Notes: generated by a model from the sequence alone, not told the origin. A stretch of 64,000 nucleotides of DNA from Rhizobium leguminosarum bv. trifolii WSM2297 (GCF_000271845.1 NZ_JH719392.1:62001-126000); one strand, 5' to 3'. Counted from the first letter of the stretch, positions 48,229 through 58,823 are shown. Made by a program: numbers and translations.

Positions 48229-49191
48229 TCAGTAGTCCCAGAAGACCGGCACCCAACGGAAGTGATCGCCGTCGGCTGCCACATGGCCGACGGAGGGGAA
48301 CGGCATATGAGTGGCCACCAGAAGCTCGCCGGTCTCCACCAGCTCTCGCAAAAGACGAACGCGGACGCGGGCAGCTTCTTCGGGATCGTGTTCGAAGCCG
48401 TTGAACCAGTCGGGGTGATCGAAGCCGACCGCGAATACCGCATCGCCAGCGAACATCAGCCGGTCCTTGCCCGATGCCACGCGGACCACGCTATGGCCAG
48501 GTGTGTGGCCGCCGGTGCGAGAGACGACCACGCCCGGCGCCACCTCGTACTCATCATCGAACAATTGCAGGTGGCTGTCGTACTCTTTTCTGAACTGCTT
48601 GGCGGCCGCCCGAAGCGCGTCCGGGAAGCCGGGCGGCATCGACACATGAGAGAAATCGGGCGCCTCCCAGAATTTGACCTCGGCCGCCGCCACATGGATC
48701 CTGAGGTCTGGACGCAGCCGCTCCTTCACCCCGTCGACGATCAGCCCGCCAACGTGGTCCATATGCATGTGAGTCAGTACCACGTCGGTAACGGATCCAA
48801 GGTCGATGCCGGCGGCTTCCAGTCGCTTGATCAATTGCCCGGCCCGCGGAAGGTTCAATTCCGGGTCCAGCCCCAGGCCGGCGTCAATGAGGATGGTCTG
48901 CTTGCCACTGCGCACCACGACCACGTTCAGCGCCCAGTCGAAAGCGTCCGGCGGCAGGAACATCTCGTTCAGCCAAGCCGCGCGGTCGGCCGGGTCGGCA
49001 TTGTATCCCAGCATCTTGGTCGGCAGCGGCAGCACGCCGTCGCTGATCACCAGCACCTCAATATCACCGATCTGCACCGCATAGCGCGATGGAACCAGTT
49101 CGTCGGGGGCTGATTTAACGGGCTGTGGAGGGTTGTTCATGTCTGTCTCCTGCTGAGAAATCGTGTGAGGTTTTGTTTCTGTCTGCGACAT
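48229..49191 (-). CDS. MBL-fold metallo-hydrolase
   Basis: A 320-aa metallo-beta-lactamase-fold enzyme. Metal motif HMHMDHVGG at about 142-150, later His in TGGHTPGHS and Asp in MFAGDAVFAVGFDHPD. Family members include lactonases and aryl hydrolases. ATG 49191 has AGGAGCG upstream; ATG 49140 (MNNPPQPV) with AGGAGAC is equally plausible and would shorten it by 17 residues. No signal peptide. Confidence 0.83.
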   Translation of the reverse strand: MSQTETKPHTISQQETDMNNPPQPVKSAPDELVPSRYAVQIGDIEVLVISDGVLPLPTKMLGYNADPADRAAWLNEMFLPPDAFDWALNVVVVRSGKQTILIDAGLGLDPELNLPRAGQLIKRLEAAGIDLGSVTDVVLTHMHMDHVGGLIVDGVKERLRPDLRIHVAAAEVKFWEAPDFSHVSMPPGFPDALRAAAKQFRKEYDSHLQLFDDEYEVAPGVVVSRTGGHTPGHSVVRVASGKDRLMFAGDAVFAVGFDHPDWFNGFEHDPEEAARVRVRLLRELVETGELLVATHMPFPSVGHVAADGDHFRWVPVFWDY

Positions 49192-49507
49192 GATGCGCTC
49201 CTGTTTTGCGTGATCGAAACGGCCACAAGCCACGGAGCGGATTTTATGTTGAGGCGCGTTTGACGGTCGATCCGGCCAAGGGAGAGGAAAGGCCATACCT
49301 GAGGATAGGGCAGCTCATGCTCTCGGTGGGATGCGGCCGAGACTTGGCAGCGAAGAGGCTGGCATGAAAGAACAGGGGCACTCGCCGGTCGAACGATGTC
49401 CCGCCCCTCCTTCCTGCTCATGGATGGCGCATCACCGTATTGAAAGCTTTGGATTGGACATTGCCGGGCGGATAGATCCGCCCGGCGCGTTCGCATCTGC
49501 TCAGCGA
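49192..49507. other. spacer between the MBL and AhpD-like genes
   Basis: 316 bp with no recognised gene, presumed promoter of the MBL gene; no clear palindrome or terminator seen. Confidence 0.4.
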
Positions 49508-49963
49508 TTAAGCAGCGCGATTGTGATCTGCCGGATGCTGCAGCCGAAAGCCGATCGCCAGCCGGTTCCAGGCGTTGATCATTGCAATACCGATAGACAG
49601 CGCCATAAGTTCGTCCTCCGAAAAGACGCTGTGAGCGGCTTCATAATCCGCATCCGGCGCGCGGCTCTCGGCGATATAGGTCAGCGACTCGGCCCACGCG
49701 AGCGCCGCACGTTCGCGATCCGTGTAAAGCTGCGATTCATGCCAGGCGTCCAGCAAGAGCATCCGCTCTTCCGTCTCGCCCTGCTTAAGCGCTTCCTGAC
49801 GATGCATGTGCAGGCAATGGGCGCAGCCGTTGATCTGCGACACGCGCATCTTCACGAGCTCCATCAGTCTGGGATCGAAGCTTCTGGCGATCCATGCCTC
49901 GGCGGCGACGAGGCCATCGATGCCGCCATTCGTCCTGGCCAGTATGTTCAAACGCTTGGTCAT
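49508..49963 (-). CDS. carboxymuconolactone decarboxylase/AhpD-family protein
   Basis: A 151-aa protein with the AhpD-type redox motif INGCAHCLHMH (CxxC plus His) and the family stretch FDPRLMELVKMRVSQ. Such proteins act as peroxidase-linked reductants or small decarboxylases. GGAGAACAG lies before ATG 49963. It neighbours other redox-like genes but is transcribed on its own spacing. Confidence 0.85.
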   Translation of the reverse strand: MTKRLNILARTNGGIDGLVAAEAWIARSFDPRLMELVKMRVSQINGCAHCLHMHRQEALKQGETEERMLLLDAWHESQLYTDRERAALAWAESLTYIAESRAPDADYEAAHSVFSEDELMALSIGIAMINAWNRLAIGFRLQHPADHNRAA

Positions 49964-50236
49964 CCTGTTCTCCGTTGATTGATTGCGATCGAAAGCTGGA
50001 CGTATCGCCCGGATCACGAACTATCCCCGACGTCGCGGATCAACCATCTGGCCAGAAGGTGCGCCCGGCTGGTCTCTGATGTAGAAGTGCCTGGCCGATC
50101 GATCAGATTTCCCGTCATTTGTGCCAGCTCATCCTATACCTCAGTAGTGGATGGGCGCATCTCACGTAGAATGGTTTGCGATCGCAGACCCACGCATTCT
50201 CCCGGCATAGGCAACCGCTGCGTTAGGAGAAAGCAG

Positions 50237-51022
50237 ATGCTCAAAATTATGAAGGTCTTGGCGCTTGGCGCCGCGATCGCCACGCTGGCCGTCGCCACCG
50301 CACAGTCCCAAGATCACGATCTCAAACCGACAATCGTTCTCGTTCATGGCGCCTTTGCTGAATCGTCGAGCTGGGACGCGGTGATCACCCGCTTGGCGAA
50401 GGATGGCTATGTAGCGATCGCGGCGGCCAACCCGCTTCGCAGCGTCGCGTCGGATGCCGCATCCGTCGCATCCGTCGTCCGTGCCATCAGCGGACCAGTG
50501 ATCCTGGTGGGCCATTCCTATGGCGGACCGGTCATCACTGAAGCCGCGAACGGCAATCCGAACGTGAAAGCCCTGGTCTATGTTGCGGGTTTCATGCCGG
50601 ATACCGGCGAATCCAGCCTCACCCTGTCGGGCAAATTCCCCGGCAGCACGCTTGCCGGTGCGCTCGCGCCCGTGACGCTGCCGGATGGCACGCAGGATCT
50701 CTACATCCAGCCGTCCAAATTTCATCTCCAGTTCGCCGCCGACGTTTCAGATGACAAGGCGGCGCTGATGGCTTCGACGCAGCGACCCGTCACTAAGGCC
50801 GCGCTCGCTGAGCCCTCCGGCGCCGCGTCGTGGAGGAAGCTGCCTTCCTACATGATCTACGGATCCTCCGACCGCAACATTCCGCCAGCGGTCATGCAGT
50901 TCATGGCCGAGCGGGCACACGCCGTGAAGACTGTCGTGGTCGACGGAGCCTCGCACGCACTCATGGTCTCGCATCCCGGCGAAGTCGCCGCCCTCATCGA
51001 AGAGGTGGCGTCCGCCAAGTGA
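50237..51022 (+). CDS. exported alpha/beta hydrolase
   Basis: A 261-aa protein with a signal peptide (about 1-25), oxyanion motif VLVHGAFAESSSWD, nucleophile GHSYGGP (serine about 95), Asp in YGSSDRNIPP and His in DGASHALMVSHP. This is the EstC/salicylate-esterase-like class. AGGAG lies about 8 bases before ATG 50237. Probably periplasmic; substrate unknown. Confidence 0.84.
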   Translation: MLKIMKVLALGAAIATLAVATAQSQDHDLKPTIVLVHGAFAESSSWDAVITRLAKDGYVAIAAANPLRSVASDAASVASVVRAISGPVILVGHSYGGPVITEAANGNPNVKALVYVAGFMPDTGESSLTLSGKFPGSTLAGALAPVTLPDGTQDLYIQPSKFHLQFAADVSDDKAALMASTQRPVTKAALAEPSGAASWRKLPSYMIYGSSDRNIPPAVMQFMAERAHAVKTVVVDGASHALMVSHPGEVAALIEEVASAK

Positions 51023-51253
51023 ATGGCAGCATTGTCGGTCTGGAGGTCTCTCCTCAAACGAAATTGCATGCACGGTTCCTGACCCCGCTGGCCGGCGTCG
51101 GTTTTCAGGACTGCCGCAACCATTACCGACCGAGAATGGGATCGCCCGCCCAACGCCACGATCCCACAGTCCGCAGACGCTTTCCACCAACAGTTTTCCG
51201 GGTCGGCGGTCACCGCCCTCATTCGCACTTCAATCATCGTGAAGGATAACAAT

Positions 51254-52234
51254 ATGCGCGACATTTCAAACCCATCGGTTGTCAGCGTCTCACGCCGCGA
51301 CGCTCTGCTCGGCGGCCTCGCCACCGGCATCGTAGCGAGCTTGCCCGCGATCGCCACCGCAAAGACTCCGAAGCAGCCTCTCCCCGCCACCATCAATCAC
51401 GGAAAGCAAGCCATGAGCACGATCACCACCAAGGACGGCACAGAAATCTATTACAAGGACTGGGGGACCGGCCCGGTCGTCACCTTCTCGCACGGCTGGC
51501 CGCTGAATTCCGATGCCTGGGACGGCCAGATGCTCTTCCTCGCCCAGCACGGCTTCCGCGTCGTGGCGCACGATCGCCGCGGCCATGGACGCTCCAGCCA
51601 ACCGACGTCGGGCAACGACATGAACGGATACGCCGACGATCTGGCCGCGGTTATCGAGGCGCTGGACATCAGGGACGCAACACTGGTCGGCCACTCCACC
51701 GGCGGCGGCGAGGTTGCCCGCTATATCGGCCGGCATGGCACGAAGCGTGTCGCCAAGGCCGTCCTCATCGGCGCCGTGCCGCCGGTCATGGTCAAATCGG
51801 CGGCCAATCCGGAAGGCCTGCCGATCGAGGTGTTCGACGCGATCCGCGCCGGCCTCGTCAAGGATCGTTCACAGTTCTACCGAGACTTCGCCCTGCCATT
51901 CTACGGCGCCAATCGATCGGGCTCGAGTGTCTCCCAAGGCACCCTCGACCAGTTCTGGCGCTTGAGCATGCAGGCCGGCCTGCTCAACGCCTATGAATGC
52001 GTCAAGGCATTCTCCGAAACCGACTTCACGGAAGACCTGCGGAAGTTCGACGTGCCGACACTCGTCCTGCATGGCGAAGACGACCAGATCGTTCCGATCA
52101 AGGATTCCGCCGTCAAGTCTGCGCGGCTGATCAAGGGTGCTAAGGAGATTTACTATCCGGGCGCGCCGCACGGCATCACCGCCACGCATCAGGACCAGGT
52201 GAACGCCGACCTGCTCGCCTTCCTCAAGGCTTGA
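51254..52234 (+). CDS. alpha/beta hydrolase, non-haem chloroperoxidase type, Tat-exported
   Basis: A 326-aa protein. The N-terminus has a twin-arginine signal ([20 protein letters not shown]). The enzyme part begins [20 protein letters not shown] and has [13 protein letters not shown], nucleophile [10 protein letters not shown], Asp in [10 protein letters not shown] and His in [11 protein letters not shown], the perhydrolase/chloroperoxidase pattern. Such homologues are often cytosolic, so the Tat leader is an extension. It follows the previous hydrolase by 231 bp. Confidence 0.85.
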   Translation: MRDISNPSVVSVSRRDALLGGLATGIVASLPAIATAKTPKQPLPATINHGKQAMSTITTKDGTEIYYKDWGTGPVVTFSHGWPLNSDAWDGQMLFLAQHGFRVVAHDRRGHGRSSQPTSGNDMNGYADDLAAVIEALDIRDATLVGHSTGGGEVARYIGRHGTKRVAKAVLIGAVPPVMVKSAANPEGLPIEVFDAIRAGLVKDRSQFYRDFALPFYGANRSGSSVSQGTLDQFWRLSMQAGLLNAYECVKAFSETDFTEDLRKFDVPTLVLHGEDDQIVPIKDSAVKSARLIKGAKEIYYPGAPHGITATHQDQVNADLLAFLKA

Positions 52235-52353
52235 GCTGGCCACGGCTCGTGGAGCAAGCCGCCGGGCTCCGCGAGCCGTCCTGAACTGGCGCGGCCTTGC
52301 CGCGCCAGTTCCTCGATCCTTATTCCATCATCACGTTTCAGAGGTCAGCCAAC

Positions 52354-53214
52354 ATGCCGAAGACTTGGCTCATAACCGGCAGTGCCGGCGGGATCGGCCG
52401 TAGCGCGGCCGAACTCGTGCTCACACGCGGCGACAACCTCATCGCAACGGCCCGCAATGTCGACCGCCTTCTCGACCTTGCGCGCCGCTACGAAGAGCAC
52501 GTGGAACTCATCGAACTCGATGTGACAGACGCGTCCGCATCGAAAGGCGCAGTCGCAGCGGCAATGGAACGGTTCGGCCGCCTCGACGTACTGCTCAACA
52601 ATGCCGGCAATGCGCATCTCAGCCCCTTCGAGCAGATCTCGGAAGATGATTTCAAGGCTGAGATCGACACCAACTTCTACGGTGTGGTCAATCTGACGCG
52701 CGCAGCGCTCCCCGTAATGCGCCAGCAGAAATCGGGACATATCATCAACATCTCATCCAGCTCGGCGCGCTTCGGCAGTCCCGGTTCCACGGCTTATAGC
52801 GCGGCGAAATGGGCGGTGAGCGGCTTCACTGCTTCGCTTGCCAAGGAAGTCAAGCCGTTCGGCGTCAAGGCCGTCGCCATTGAGCCGGGCAGCATCCGCA
52901 CGAATTGGACACGGGTCGCCCGTGGCCATGTCCCCCCGCTGCTGCCGGAATACGAACCGACCATCGGCGCGGTCATGAAGATGACGGAGGGCTATGCCGG
53001 CACCGAGCCCGGCGATCCCGACAGGGTGGCCGCCGTCATCTTCAATCTTTCACGCCGCGACGATTTGCCGGAACAGCTCGTCCTCGGAAGCGACGCGCTG
53101 GCACGAATTGCCCAGAATGATGTGGTCCGATCGACGGCCGCGCTCCAGTGGAACGAGGTCAGCCGGTCGACGGACTTTGACGAGGATGCCATGCCCCTGC
53201 GGCTTTTGGACTGA
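52354..53214 (+). CDS. short-chain dehydrogenase/reductase
   Basis: A 286-aa classical SDR with TWLITGSAGGIGRSAAELVL (nucleotide site), NNAGNAH, catalytic Ser in NISSSSARFGSPG and YSAAKWAVSG (Tyr and Lys). PGSIRTNW follows. GAGG lies upstream of ATG 52354. Substrate unknown. Confidence 0.87.
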   Translation: MPKTWLITGSAGGIGRSAAELVLTRGDNLIATARNVDRLLDLARRYEEHVELIELDVTDASASKGAVAAAMERFGRLDVLLNNAGNAHLSPFEQISEDDFKAEIDTNFYGVVNLTRAALPVMRQQKSGHIINISSSSARFGSPGSTAYSAAKWAVSGFTASLAKEVKPFGVKAVAIEPGSIRTNWTRVARGHVPPLLPEYEPTIGAVMKMTEGYAGTEPGDPDRVAAVIFNLSRRDDLPEQLVLGSDALARIAQNDVVRSTAALQWNEVSRSTDFDEDAMPLRLLD

Positions 53215-53430
53215 AACAGGAATCATCCAATCGGATGTCGGATACTATTGAGGCTTGACGGTTTTCCACCAGGGCGGCGACGGCAGCGCCGCAAATACAT
53301 GGATTTCCATAAGTTGCGGCCGCGCAGTGGCGCGAATAGGGTACGACACTGGATCGCTGCTGCTGCTATCGAGACTAGCCACTCGATATGCTGGCGCCCC
53401 CCAAGCTTTATGTCCCTGCAGGAGCCGCCG

Positions 53431-56400
53431 ATGACGCGCGTCTGGTCGTACCGCCCCCAACTCATGCGCCTTGGTCTGTTTTTTGCGGCCTATGTCCTGG
53501 GTTGTGGCTTCGCACAGGCACTTGCAATCGTACCCGGAACAGGCATTTCCATATGGCCTCCGAGCGGGCTTTTCATTGCAACCCTTATGCTCGCACCCAA
53601 GCAGAGCTGGCCGTGGTGGGTGCTGGTCGGCTGCCTCGGCGAGCTGTTCGGCAATGTCCTGTGGTTCCACAGCCCGCTGCCCGCCGCCGTCCTGATTTAT
53701 GCCGGCAACGCGCTCGAAGCCATGGTCGGCGCGTGGCTCGTAAACCGGGTTTTGGGTCGGCCGGTTCGGCTGGAAACCCTGCGGGAAGTTCTGGTATTCA
53801 TCGCGTTGGGTGCCGGAGTTGCCCCGGTGGTGAGCGCGACGATCGGAAGTGCGACGCTTGTTTGGTTCGGCATATTTTCACAAACCTTCTCAGGGGCCTG
53901 GCCGCTCTGGTGGATCGGGGATGCCACTGGCGTCCTGATCGTCGGGCCGCTCGCGTTGGTCGTGATCCAGAACTGGAACAGCAAGGCCGAGCTATCGGCT
54001 GCGCGATGGATTGAAGCGTGCGTCGTAGGACTTATCCTTCTCGGCGTCGCTGCCCTTTCGCTCGGCGGCTACCTGCCCTTCGCCTATATTATCATGCCGC
54101 CGCTGCTTTGGGCCGCGGTGCGCTTCGAATTCAAGGGGGCTGCCGTTACTCTTGCCCTCCTCGCGCTGATAACTGCGATCTTCACGATATCCGGCGCCAG
54201 CCAGTTCGCCGGAAATGCCGAGAGCCAGCGCCACAACCAGATTATGTTGCAACTCTTCCTGGCGATCTCGGCATTTTCGGCCCTGGTCGTGGCCGCCATA
54301 TCCCGGCAGCACCAGCTCGCGTTGCTGACATTACGCCAGAGCGTGGAGGCCCTGCGCGACCGCGAGCGAGAGCTCTCGCAGATCGTGAACATGGTCCCAG
54401 TCCACATCAGACGGCTGACGCCCGAAGGCGAGCCTACCTTCTTCAACAAGCGCCTGGTGGATTTTTTCGGGTTTGACCTGCAACAGTTGAAGAGGCCAGG
54501 CACAAGCCAGTTGGCGGCAAACATTGAGACCCTGGTTCACCCAGATGATGCGTCCGGTCTACTGCAGGCGGTGCGCCATGCTGTCTCGACAGGCGAACCA
54601 TACTCGATGAAGTATCGCATGCGCCGCGCGGACGGCGTCTATCGCTGGGTTGATGGCCGGGGGGAACCATTGCGAGACGAATGCGGGAAGATCGTACAAT
54701 GGTTTGCGATCTCGATCGACATCGATGACGAGGTGCAGGCGCTGGAAGCACTGCAACAGAGCGAACGAAAGCTCCAGCAGCTCATCGACGCGGTGCCCGC
54801 TCTAATTTGGGCGACAACCTCGGATGGAATGCCATCCTACATCAACAAACGGTTCAGAGATGTAACAGGGGCCAGCCTGGCGGATATTACAGCGCCTGAT
54901 GGGTCGCCATCGCTCAGTGTCATTCATCCGGAGGATGCCGACGCGGCCCGGCAGGCCATCCAGCATTCGTTCCGCACAGGCGATCCTTACATCCAAAGAT
55001 ATCGTCAGCACCGGACCGACGGCACCTATCGTTGGACCGAGACGCGCGCAGAGCCGTTGCGGGACGATACCGGCGCCATCCTGCAGTGGTACGGCGTCAG
55101 CGTCGATATCCACGATCTCGTGATCGCGCAAGAGGCTTTGCAACAAAGCGAGCGCCGCTATCGCGATGTGTTTCACTATATGCCCATCGGGCTCGCCCAG
55201 GTGGATGCCGGAAAACTGGTTCCGTTGTTCAAGGAGTTGCGGGCCGAGGGTGTCACGGACCTCGAAGTCTATATCGATAAGCATCCCGACTTTCTGGCGC
55301 GCGCCCTTGAGACCCTCGAAATCGAAGAGGCCAACCGCCACTTGACGGAAATGTTTGGGGCTAATGACCAGGAGGAGATGCGGGGTCCTATCACTCGCTA
55401 TTGGCAGCCAGGCCTCGCCACCATCCGCCGTTCCATAGAGTCGCGTTATCGCGGCGAGGAGGTCTTTCAAGAGGAAACCAAGGTGGCGCGAATGGACGGC
55501 AGCGTCATGGACGTCGTTTTCGCAACCGCCCGCCCTGGCGCCATCGCAGACAAGAGCCTAGTCGGCTTCATCGACATCACCGAACGCAAGAAGGCCGAGG
55601 AAGCGCTGAAGAGCAGCAAGCGGCAATTGGAGCAGATGATCGACACCCTGCCGATCAATATCCTGAGCTTTGCTCCATCGCGCAAGATGACCTATGCGAG
55701 CAGACGATATCTGGACAATGTCGGTTTGCCGACACCCGACATCGAGAATTTCGATGCGCTGGCGCGAGATTTGGCTCACCCGGAAGACTTTCCGACCATG
55801 TTTCAGAGAGCAATTAATGGCTTTGCGACCGGCCAGCCTTTCGTAAACCGATTTCGTCGGCGCACCAAGGACGGAACCTATCGGTGGATTGAAGCTCGCG
55901 CGCAGCCTCTGCTCGATACCGATGGTGCGATCGTACAATGGTATATGATCTCGATCGATATCGAAGATGAGATGCTCGCGCAGGAGGCGTTACGAGAAAG
56001 AGAACGCTTTCTTTGGCAATTGGTGGAGACGCTGCCGGCAATGATCGATTGCGCCGCGCCGAACGGCGAGCCGGTCTATCGCAGCCAGCAACTCCGGGAA
56101 TTCCTTGGCTACGAACTGGAAGACTTGGACGGCGCGAAGAAATCACGGCTGAATGGCACCCTCGACGCCGGAGTCCACCCAGAGGATCTTGCGGGGGTCA
56201 AGGAACAGTACGCTCGTTGCCTCTCGAGCGGCGAGCCCTACGCACGCAGGCACCGCTTGCGCCGTTTCGATGGCGAATATCGCTGGGTCGAGACGCGAGC
56301 AGCCCCGATGCGCGACAACGACGGCACCATCGTGCAGTGGAACGTCATCTGCCTGGATATCGATGGCGAGGTGCAGATGCAGGAAGAGCTGCGCCTGGCG

Positions 56401-57108
56401 CACGAGAGGCTGGCGCGCGCCAGCCAGGCGGCGAGCCTTGCGGAGCTTTCCGCGTCTATCGCACATGAGGTGAACCAGCCTCTTGCGGCGATCGTCGCCA
56501 ATTCGCACGCGTGCTACCGCTGGCTATCGGCTGAGCCCGTCAATTTCGAGCGCGCCAAGATCACGACCGAACGGGTCATCCGCGATGCCAATTCGGCGGC
56601 GGAAGTCGTTAGCCGTATCCGGGCGCTGTTCAAGCAATCCGTGGAGAACAGGATCAGCCTGTCGCTCTCCGGCGTTATCGCCGAGGCGTGTAATCTGGTG
56701 GCAGGAGAGGCTTTGCGCCGTCGCATCCGGATCGACATCGACGTGGAAGGCAAGCTTCCGCCTATCGCGGTCGACCGCGTCCAGATCCAGCAGGTTCTGG
56801 TCAATCTCATCCGCAATGGTATGGAGGCAATGGACGCTGTCGCAGGGGAAAAAGCTATCGACGTGCGCGCCCGCCGGGTGGGCAGTGAAGTACAGACCGA
56901 AATAGGTGACCGGGGAAACGGCATCGAGTTCCCGGATCAGATCTTCGAACCTTTCTTCACGACGAAAGAGAACGGAATGGGCATGGGTCTCGCCATCTGC
57001 CGTTCGATCGTCGAGGCGCATGGCGGGCGTTTATGGGCCGAGAAAAATGAACCGCATGGCGCGCGGTTCATTTTCACCTTACCGCCCGTGGGGAAAGCGG
57101 CGCCATGA
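53431..57108 (+). CDS. MASE1 multi-PAS sensor histidine kinase
   Basis: A 1225-aa membrane kinase. Residues about 10-300 are a MASE1-type membrane sensor with about eight spans (FFAAYVLGCGFAQALAIVPG, ISIWPPSGLFIATLMLAP). Five PAS-like segments follow at about 306-430, 443-560, 570-720, 726-845 and 856-976, most ending in the repeated YRWxExRAEPLRD...VQW pattern. Phospho-acceptor His1012 is in ASIAHEVNQPLAAIVANSHA, and the ATPase domain is at about 1083-1223. AGGAG precedes ATG 53431. It overlaps the next gene by 4 bp. What it senses is unknown. Confidence 0.88.
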   Translation: MTRVWSYRPQLMRLGLFFAAYVLGCGFAQALAIVPGTGISIWPPSGLFIATLMLAPKQSWPWWVLVGCLGELFGNVLWFHSPLPAAVLIYAGNALEAMVGAWLVNRVLGRPVRLETLREVLVFIALGAGVAPVVSATIGSATLVWFGIFSQTFSGAWPLWWIGDATGVLIVGPLALVVIQNWNSKAELSAARWIEACVVGLILLGVAALSLGGYLPFAYIIMPPLLWAAVRFEFKGAAVTLALLALITAIFTISGASQFAGNAESQRHNQIMLQLFLAISAFSALVVAAISRQHQLALLTLRQSVEALRDRERELSQIVNMVPVHIRRLTPEGEPTFFNKRLVDFFGFDLQQLKRPGTSQLAANIETLVHPDDASGLLQAVRHAVSTGEPYSMKYRMRRADGVYRWVDGRGEPLRDECGKIVQWFAISIDIDDEVQALEALQQSERKLQQLIDAVPALIWATTSDGMPSYINKRFRDVTGASLADITAPDGSPSLSVIHPEDADAARQAIQHSFRTGDPYIQRYRQHRTDGTYRWTETRAEPLRDDTGAILQWYGVSVDIHDLVIAQEALQQSERRYRDVFHYMPIGLAQVDAGKLVPLFKELRAEGVTDLEVYIDKHPDFLARALETLEIEEANRHLTEMFGANDQEEMRGPITRYWQPGLATIRRSIESRYRGEEVFQEETKVARMDGSVMDVVFATARPGAIADKSLVGFIDITERKKAEEALKSSKRQLEQMIDTLPINILSFAPSRKMTYASRRYLDNVGLPTPDIENFDALARDLAHPEDFPTMFQRAINGFATGQPFVNRFRRRTKDGTYRWIEARAQPLLDTDGAIVQWYMISIDIEDEMLAQEALRERERFLWQLVETLPAMIDCAAPNGEPVYRSQQLREFLGYELEDLDGAKKSRLNGTLDAGVHPEDLAGVKEQYARCLSSGEPYARRHRLRRFDGEYRWVETRAAPMRDNDGTIVQWNVICLDIDGEVQMQEELRLAHERLARASQAASLAELSASIAHEVNQPLAAIVANSHACYRWLSAEPVNFERAKITTERVIRDANSAAEVVSRIRALFKQSVENRISLSLSGVIAEACNLVAGEALRRRIRIDIDVEGKLPPIAVDRVQIQQVLVNLIRNGMEAMDAVAGEKAIDVRARRVGSEVQTEIGDRGNGIEFPDQIFEPFFTTKENGMGMGLAICRSIVEAHGGRLWAEKNEPHGARFIFTLPPVGKAAP

Positions 57109-57746
57109 CAACGGATGACCATGTTGTTTTTATCGTCGACGATGACGAACGCATCAGGGAGGCGCTCGGCGGGCTCCTGGAGACCCACGGCATGCGTGCC
57201 ATCGCGTTCGGTTCGGCGGGCGACTATGTGGACACCGAGAAGCCGGATCTACCTGCCTGCCTGATACTCGACGTTGGATTGCCCGATATCAACGGCCTCG
57301 AACTGCAGCGGCAGATCGCCGAGGGCGATCATCCGCCGATCGTCTTCATAACGGGCCACGGCGACATCCCCTCCTCGGTGCGGGCGATCAAGCACGGTGC
57401 CGTGGATTTTCTCACCAAACCGTTCAGCGACACGGATCTTATAGCCGCGGTGCATACGGCGATTTCCGAGGATCGGAAAAGGCGATCGGAACGGGCTGAG
57501 CTGAGCCTGTTGAAACAGCGCTATCTCGAACTGACGCCACGCGAACGCGACGTGCTGCCGCTCGTGGTCAGCGGCCTGCTCAACAAGCAGGCGGCATCGG
57601 AACTCGGAATCAGCGAAGTGACGCTGCAAATCCATCGGAGGAATGTGATGCAAAAAATGGCGGCGGCATCGCTCGCCGACCTCGTGCGCATAGCGGAACG
57701 ATTGGGAATACCGATCACTCATTCACGCCGGGCGGGAGGAAATTGA
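57105..57746 (+). CDS. FixJ-type response regulator
   Basis: A 213-aa regulator: receiver (VVFIVDDDERIREAL; Asp in LILDVGLPDINGLE; Thr in FITGHGDIPSSV; Lys in FLTKPF) plus LuxR-type HTH (LTPRERDVLPLVVSGLLNKQ, LGISEVTLQIHRRNVMQKM). The start overlaps the kinase stop, so it is the most likely direct partner. Linker and HTH match FixJ/NodW-type activators. Confidence 0.9.
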   Translation: MTTDDHVVFIVDDDERIREALGGLLETHGMRAIAFGSAGDYVDTEKPDLPACLILDVGLPDINGLELQRQIAEGDHPPIVFITGHGDIPSSVRAIKHGAVDFLTKPFSDTDLIAAVHTAISEDRKRRSERAELSLLKQRYLELTPRERDVLPLVVSGLLNKQAASELGISEVTLQIHRRNVMQKMAAASLADLVRIAERLGIPITHSRRAGGN

Positions 57747-57748
57747 GC

Positions 57749-58126
57749 ATGGAGAAGACAAGACCGATCGTCGCGATAGTCGATGACGACCCGCGGCTGC
57801 TCGAGTCGCTGGAGGAGCTGTTGGAATCCGCCGGCTATGCAGCTTGCTGTTTCCGCTCGGCTGAGCATCTGCTGACCCACGGCCTGTCGAACCTGGACCT
57901 GTTGATCACCGATATTGGCATGCCGGGCACGAACGGCTTTGAGCTTCGTGACATCGTCAACAAGGCGCGTCCGGAACTACCGGTATTCCTGGTCACCGGC
58001 CGCCACGAGATCGCCGACCAGGGCCGCGCGCGGGGCATCAGCGGCTTTTTCCGCAAGCCTTTCGATGCGCCTGCCTTGCTCATTGCGATAGGGGAAGCTT
58101 TGCAGACATCGAGAAATGGAGGGTGA
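57749..58126 (+). CDS. single-domain response regulator
   Basis: A 125-aa receiver (VAIVDDDPRLLESLEELL; Asp in LLITDIGMPGTNGFE; Thr in FLVTGRHE; Lys in FFRKPFDAP) without output domain. It starts 3 bp after the previous stop with GGGAGGA upstream. It may act as a phosphate sink or relay between the kinase and the two DNA-binding regulators. Confidence 0.88.
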   Translation: MEKTRPIVAIVDDDPRLLESLEELLESAGYAACCFRSAEHLLTHGLSNLDLLITDIGMPGTNGFELRDIVNKARPELPVFLVTGRHEIADQGRARGISGFFRKPFDAPALLIAIGEALQTSRNGG

Positions 58127-58127
58127 C

Positions 58128-58823
58128 ATGAGAATTGACCAGCCGCTCCGCAGATCGGCACCGCGGTCGCGGCAGCATGAGAATGACACAAGTGAGCCAA
58201 TCGTCGTCATCGTCGATGACGATGCGGCCGTTCGCGAGGCCTTGTCGGAGCTGATCCTCTCAGCGGGCCTGCGGCCCATGAGCTTCGCCTCGATCCGTGA
58301 AGTGCTCGACGCCGACATACTGGACCGCCCCGGCTGCCTGATCCTCGACGTGCGCATGCCGGGGGCGAGCGGCCTTCACCTGCAGCATCATCTGGCGGAG
58401 AGCGGCAATGCGAAGCCGATCATCTTCCTGACTGGACATGGCGACATTCCGATGACCGTGCAGGCGATGAAGGCGGGCGCCGTCGATTTTCTTACCAAGC
58501 CGGTGCGCGACCAGACGCTGCTCGACGCTGTGATAGCCGGCATCGCGCTCGACGCGGCGCGACGCGCCAACGCTTTGATCGTCAGGCGCAACATCGAGCG
58601 CCTGGAGACGCTGACGCACCGCGAGCGCGAGATCCTGCGCGAAGTGGCGCGGGGGCGGCTCAACAAGCAGATCGCCTTCGACCTCGGGATAAGCGAGGTC
58701 ACGGTCAAGCTGCACCGCGCCAATGTCATGCGCAAGATGGAGGCCGGGTCGATCGGCGAGTTGATCAGGGCCTGGGAGACGCTGCCCATCGCAACGCGCG
58801 AGGCCGGTGGCGCCTCGTTCTGA
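58128..58823 (+). CDS. second FixJ-type response regulator
   Basis: A 231-aa receiver plus LuxR-type HTH with an extra N-terminal 25 residues (MRIDQPLRRSAPRSRQ). Receiver: VVVIVDDDAAVREAL, LILDVRMPGASGLH, FLTGHGDIPMTV, FLTKPV. HTH: LTHREREILREVARGRLNKQ and LGISEVTVKLHRANVMRKM. ATG 58128 is directly after the previous stop and has GGAGGGTG before it. It is paralogous to the regulator at 57105. Confidence 0.9.
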   Translation: MRIDQPLRRSAPRSRQHENDTSEPIVVIVDDDAAVREALSELILSAGLRPMSFASIREVLDADILDRPGCLILDVRMPGASGLHLQHHLAESGNAKPIIFLTGHGDIPMTVQAMKAGAVDFLTKPVRDQTLLDAVIAGIALDAARRANALIVRRNIERLETLTHREREILREVARGRLNKQIAFDLGISEVTVKLHRANVMRKMEAGSIGELIRAWETLPIATREAGGASF

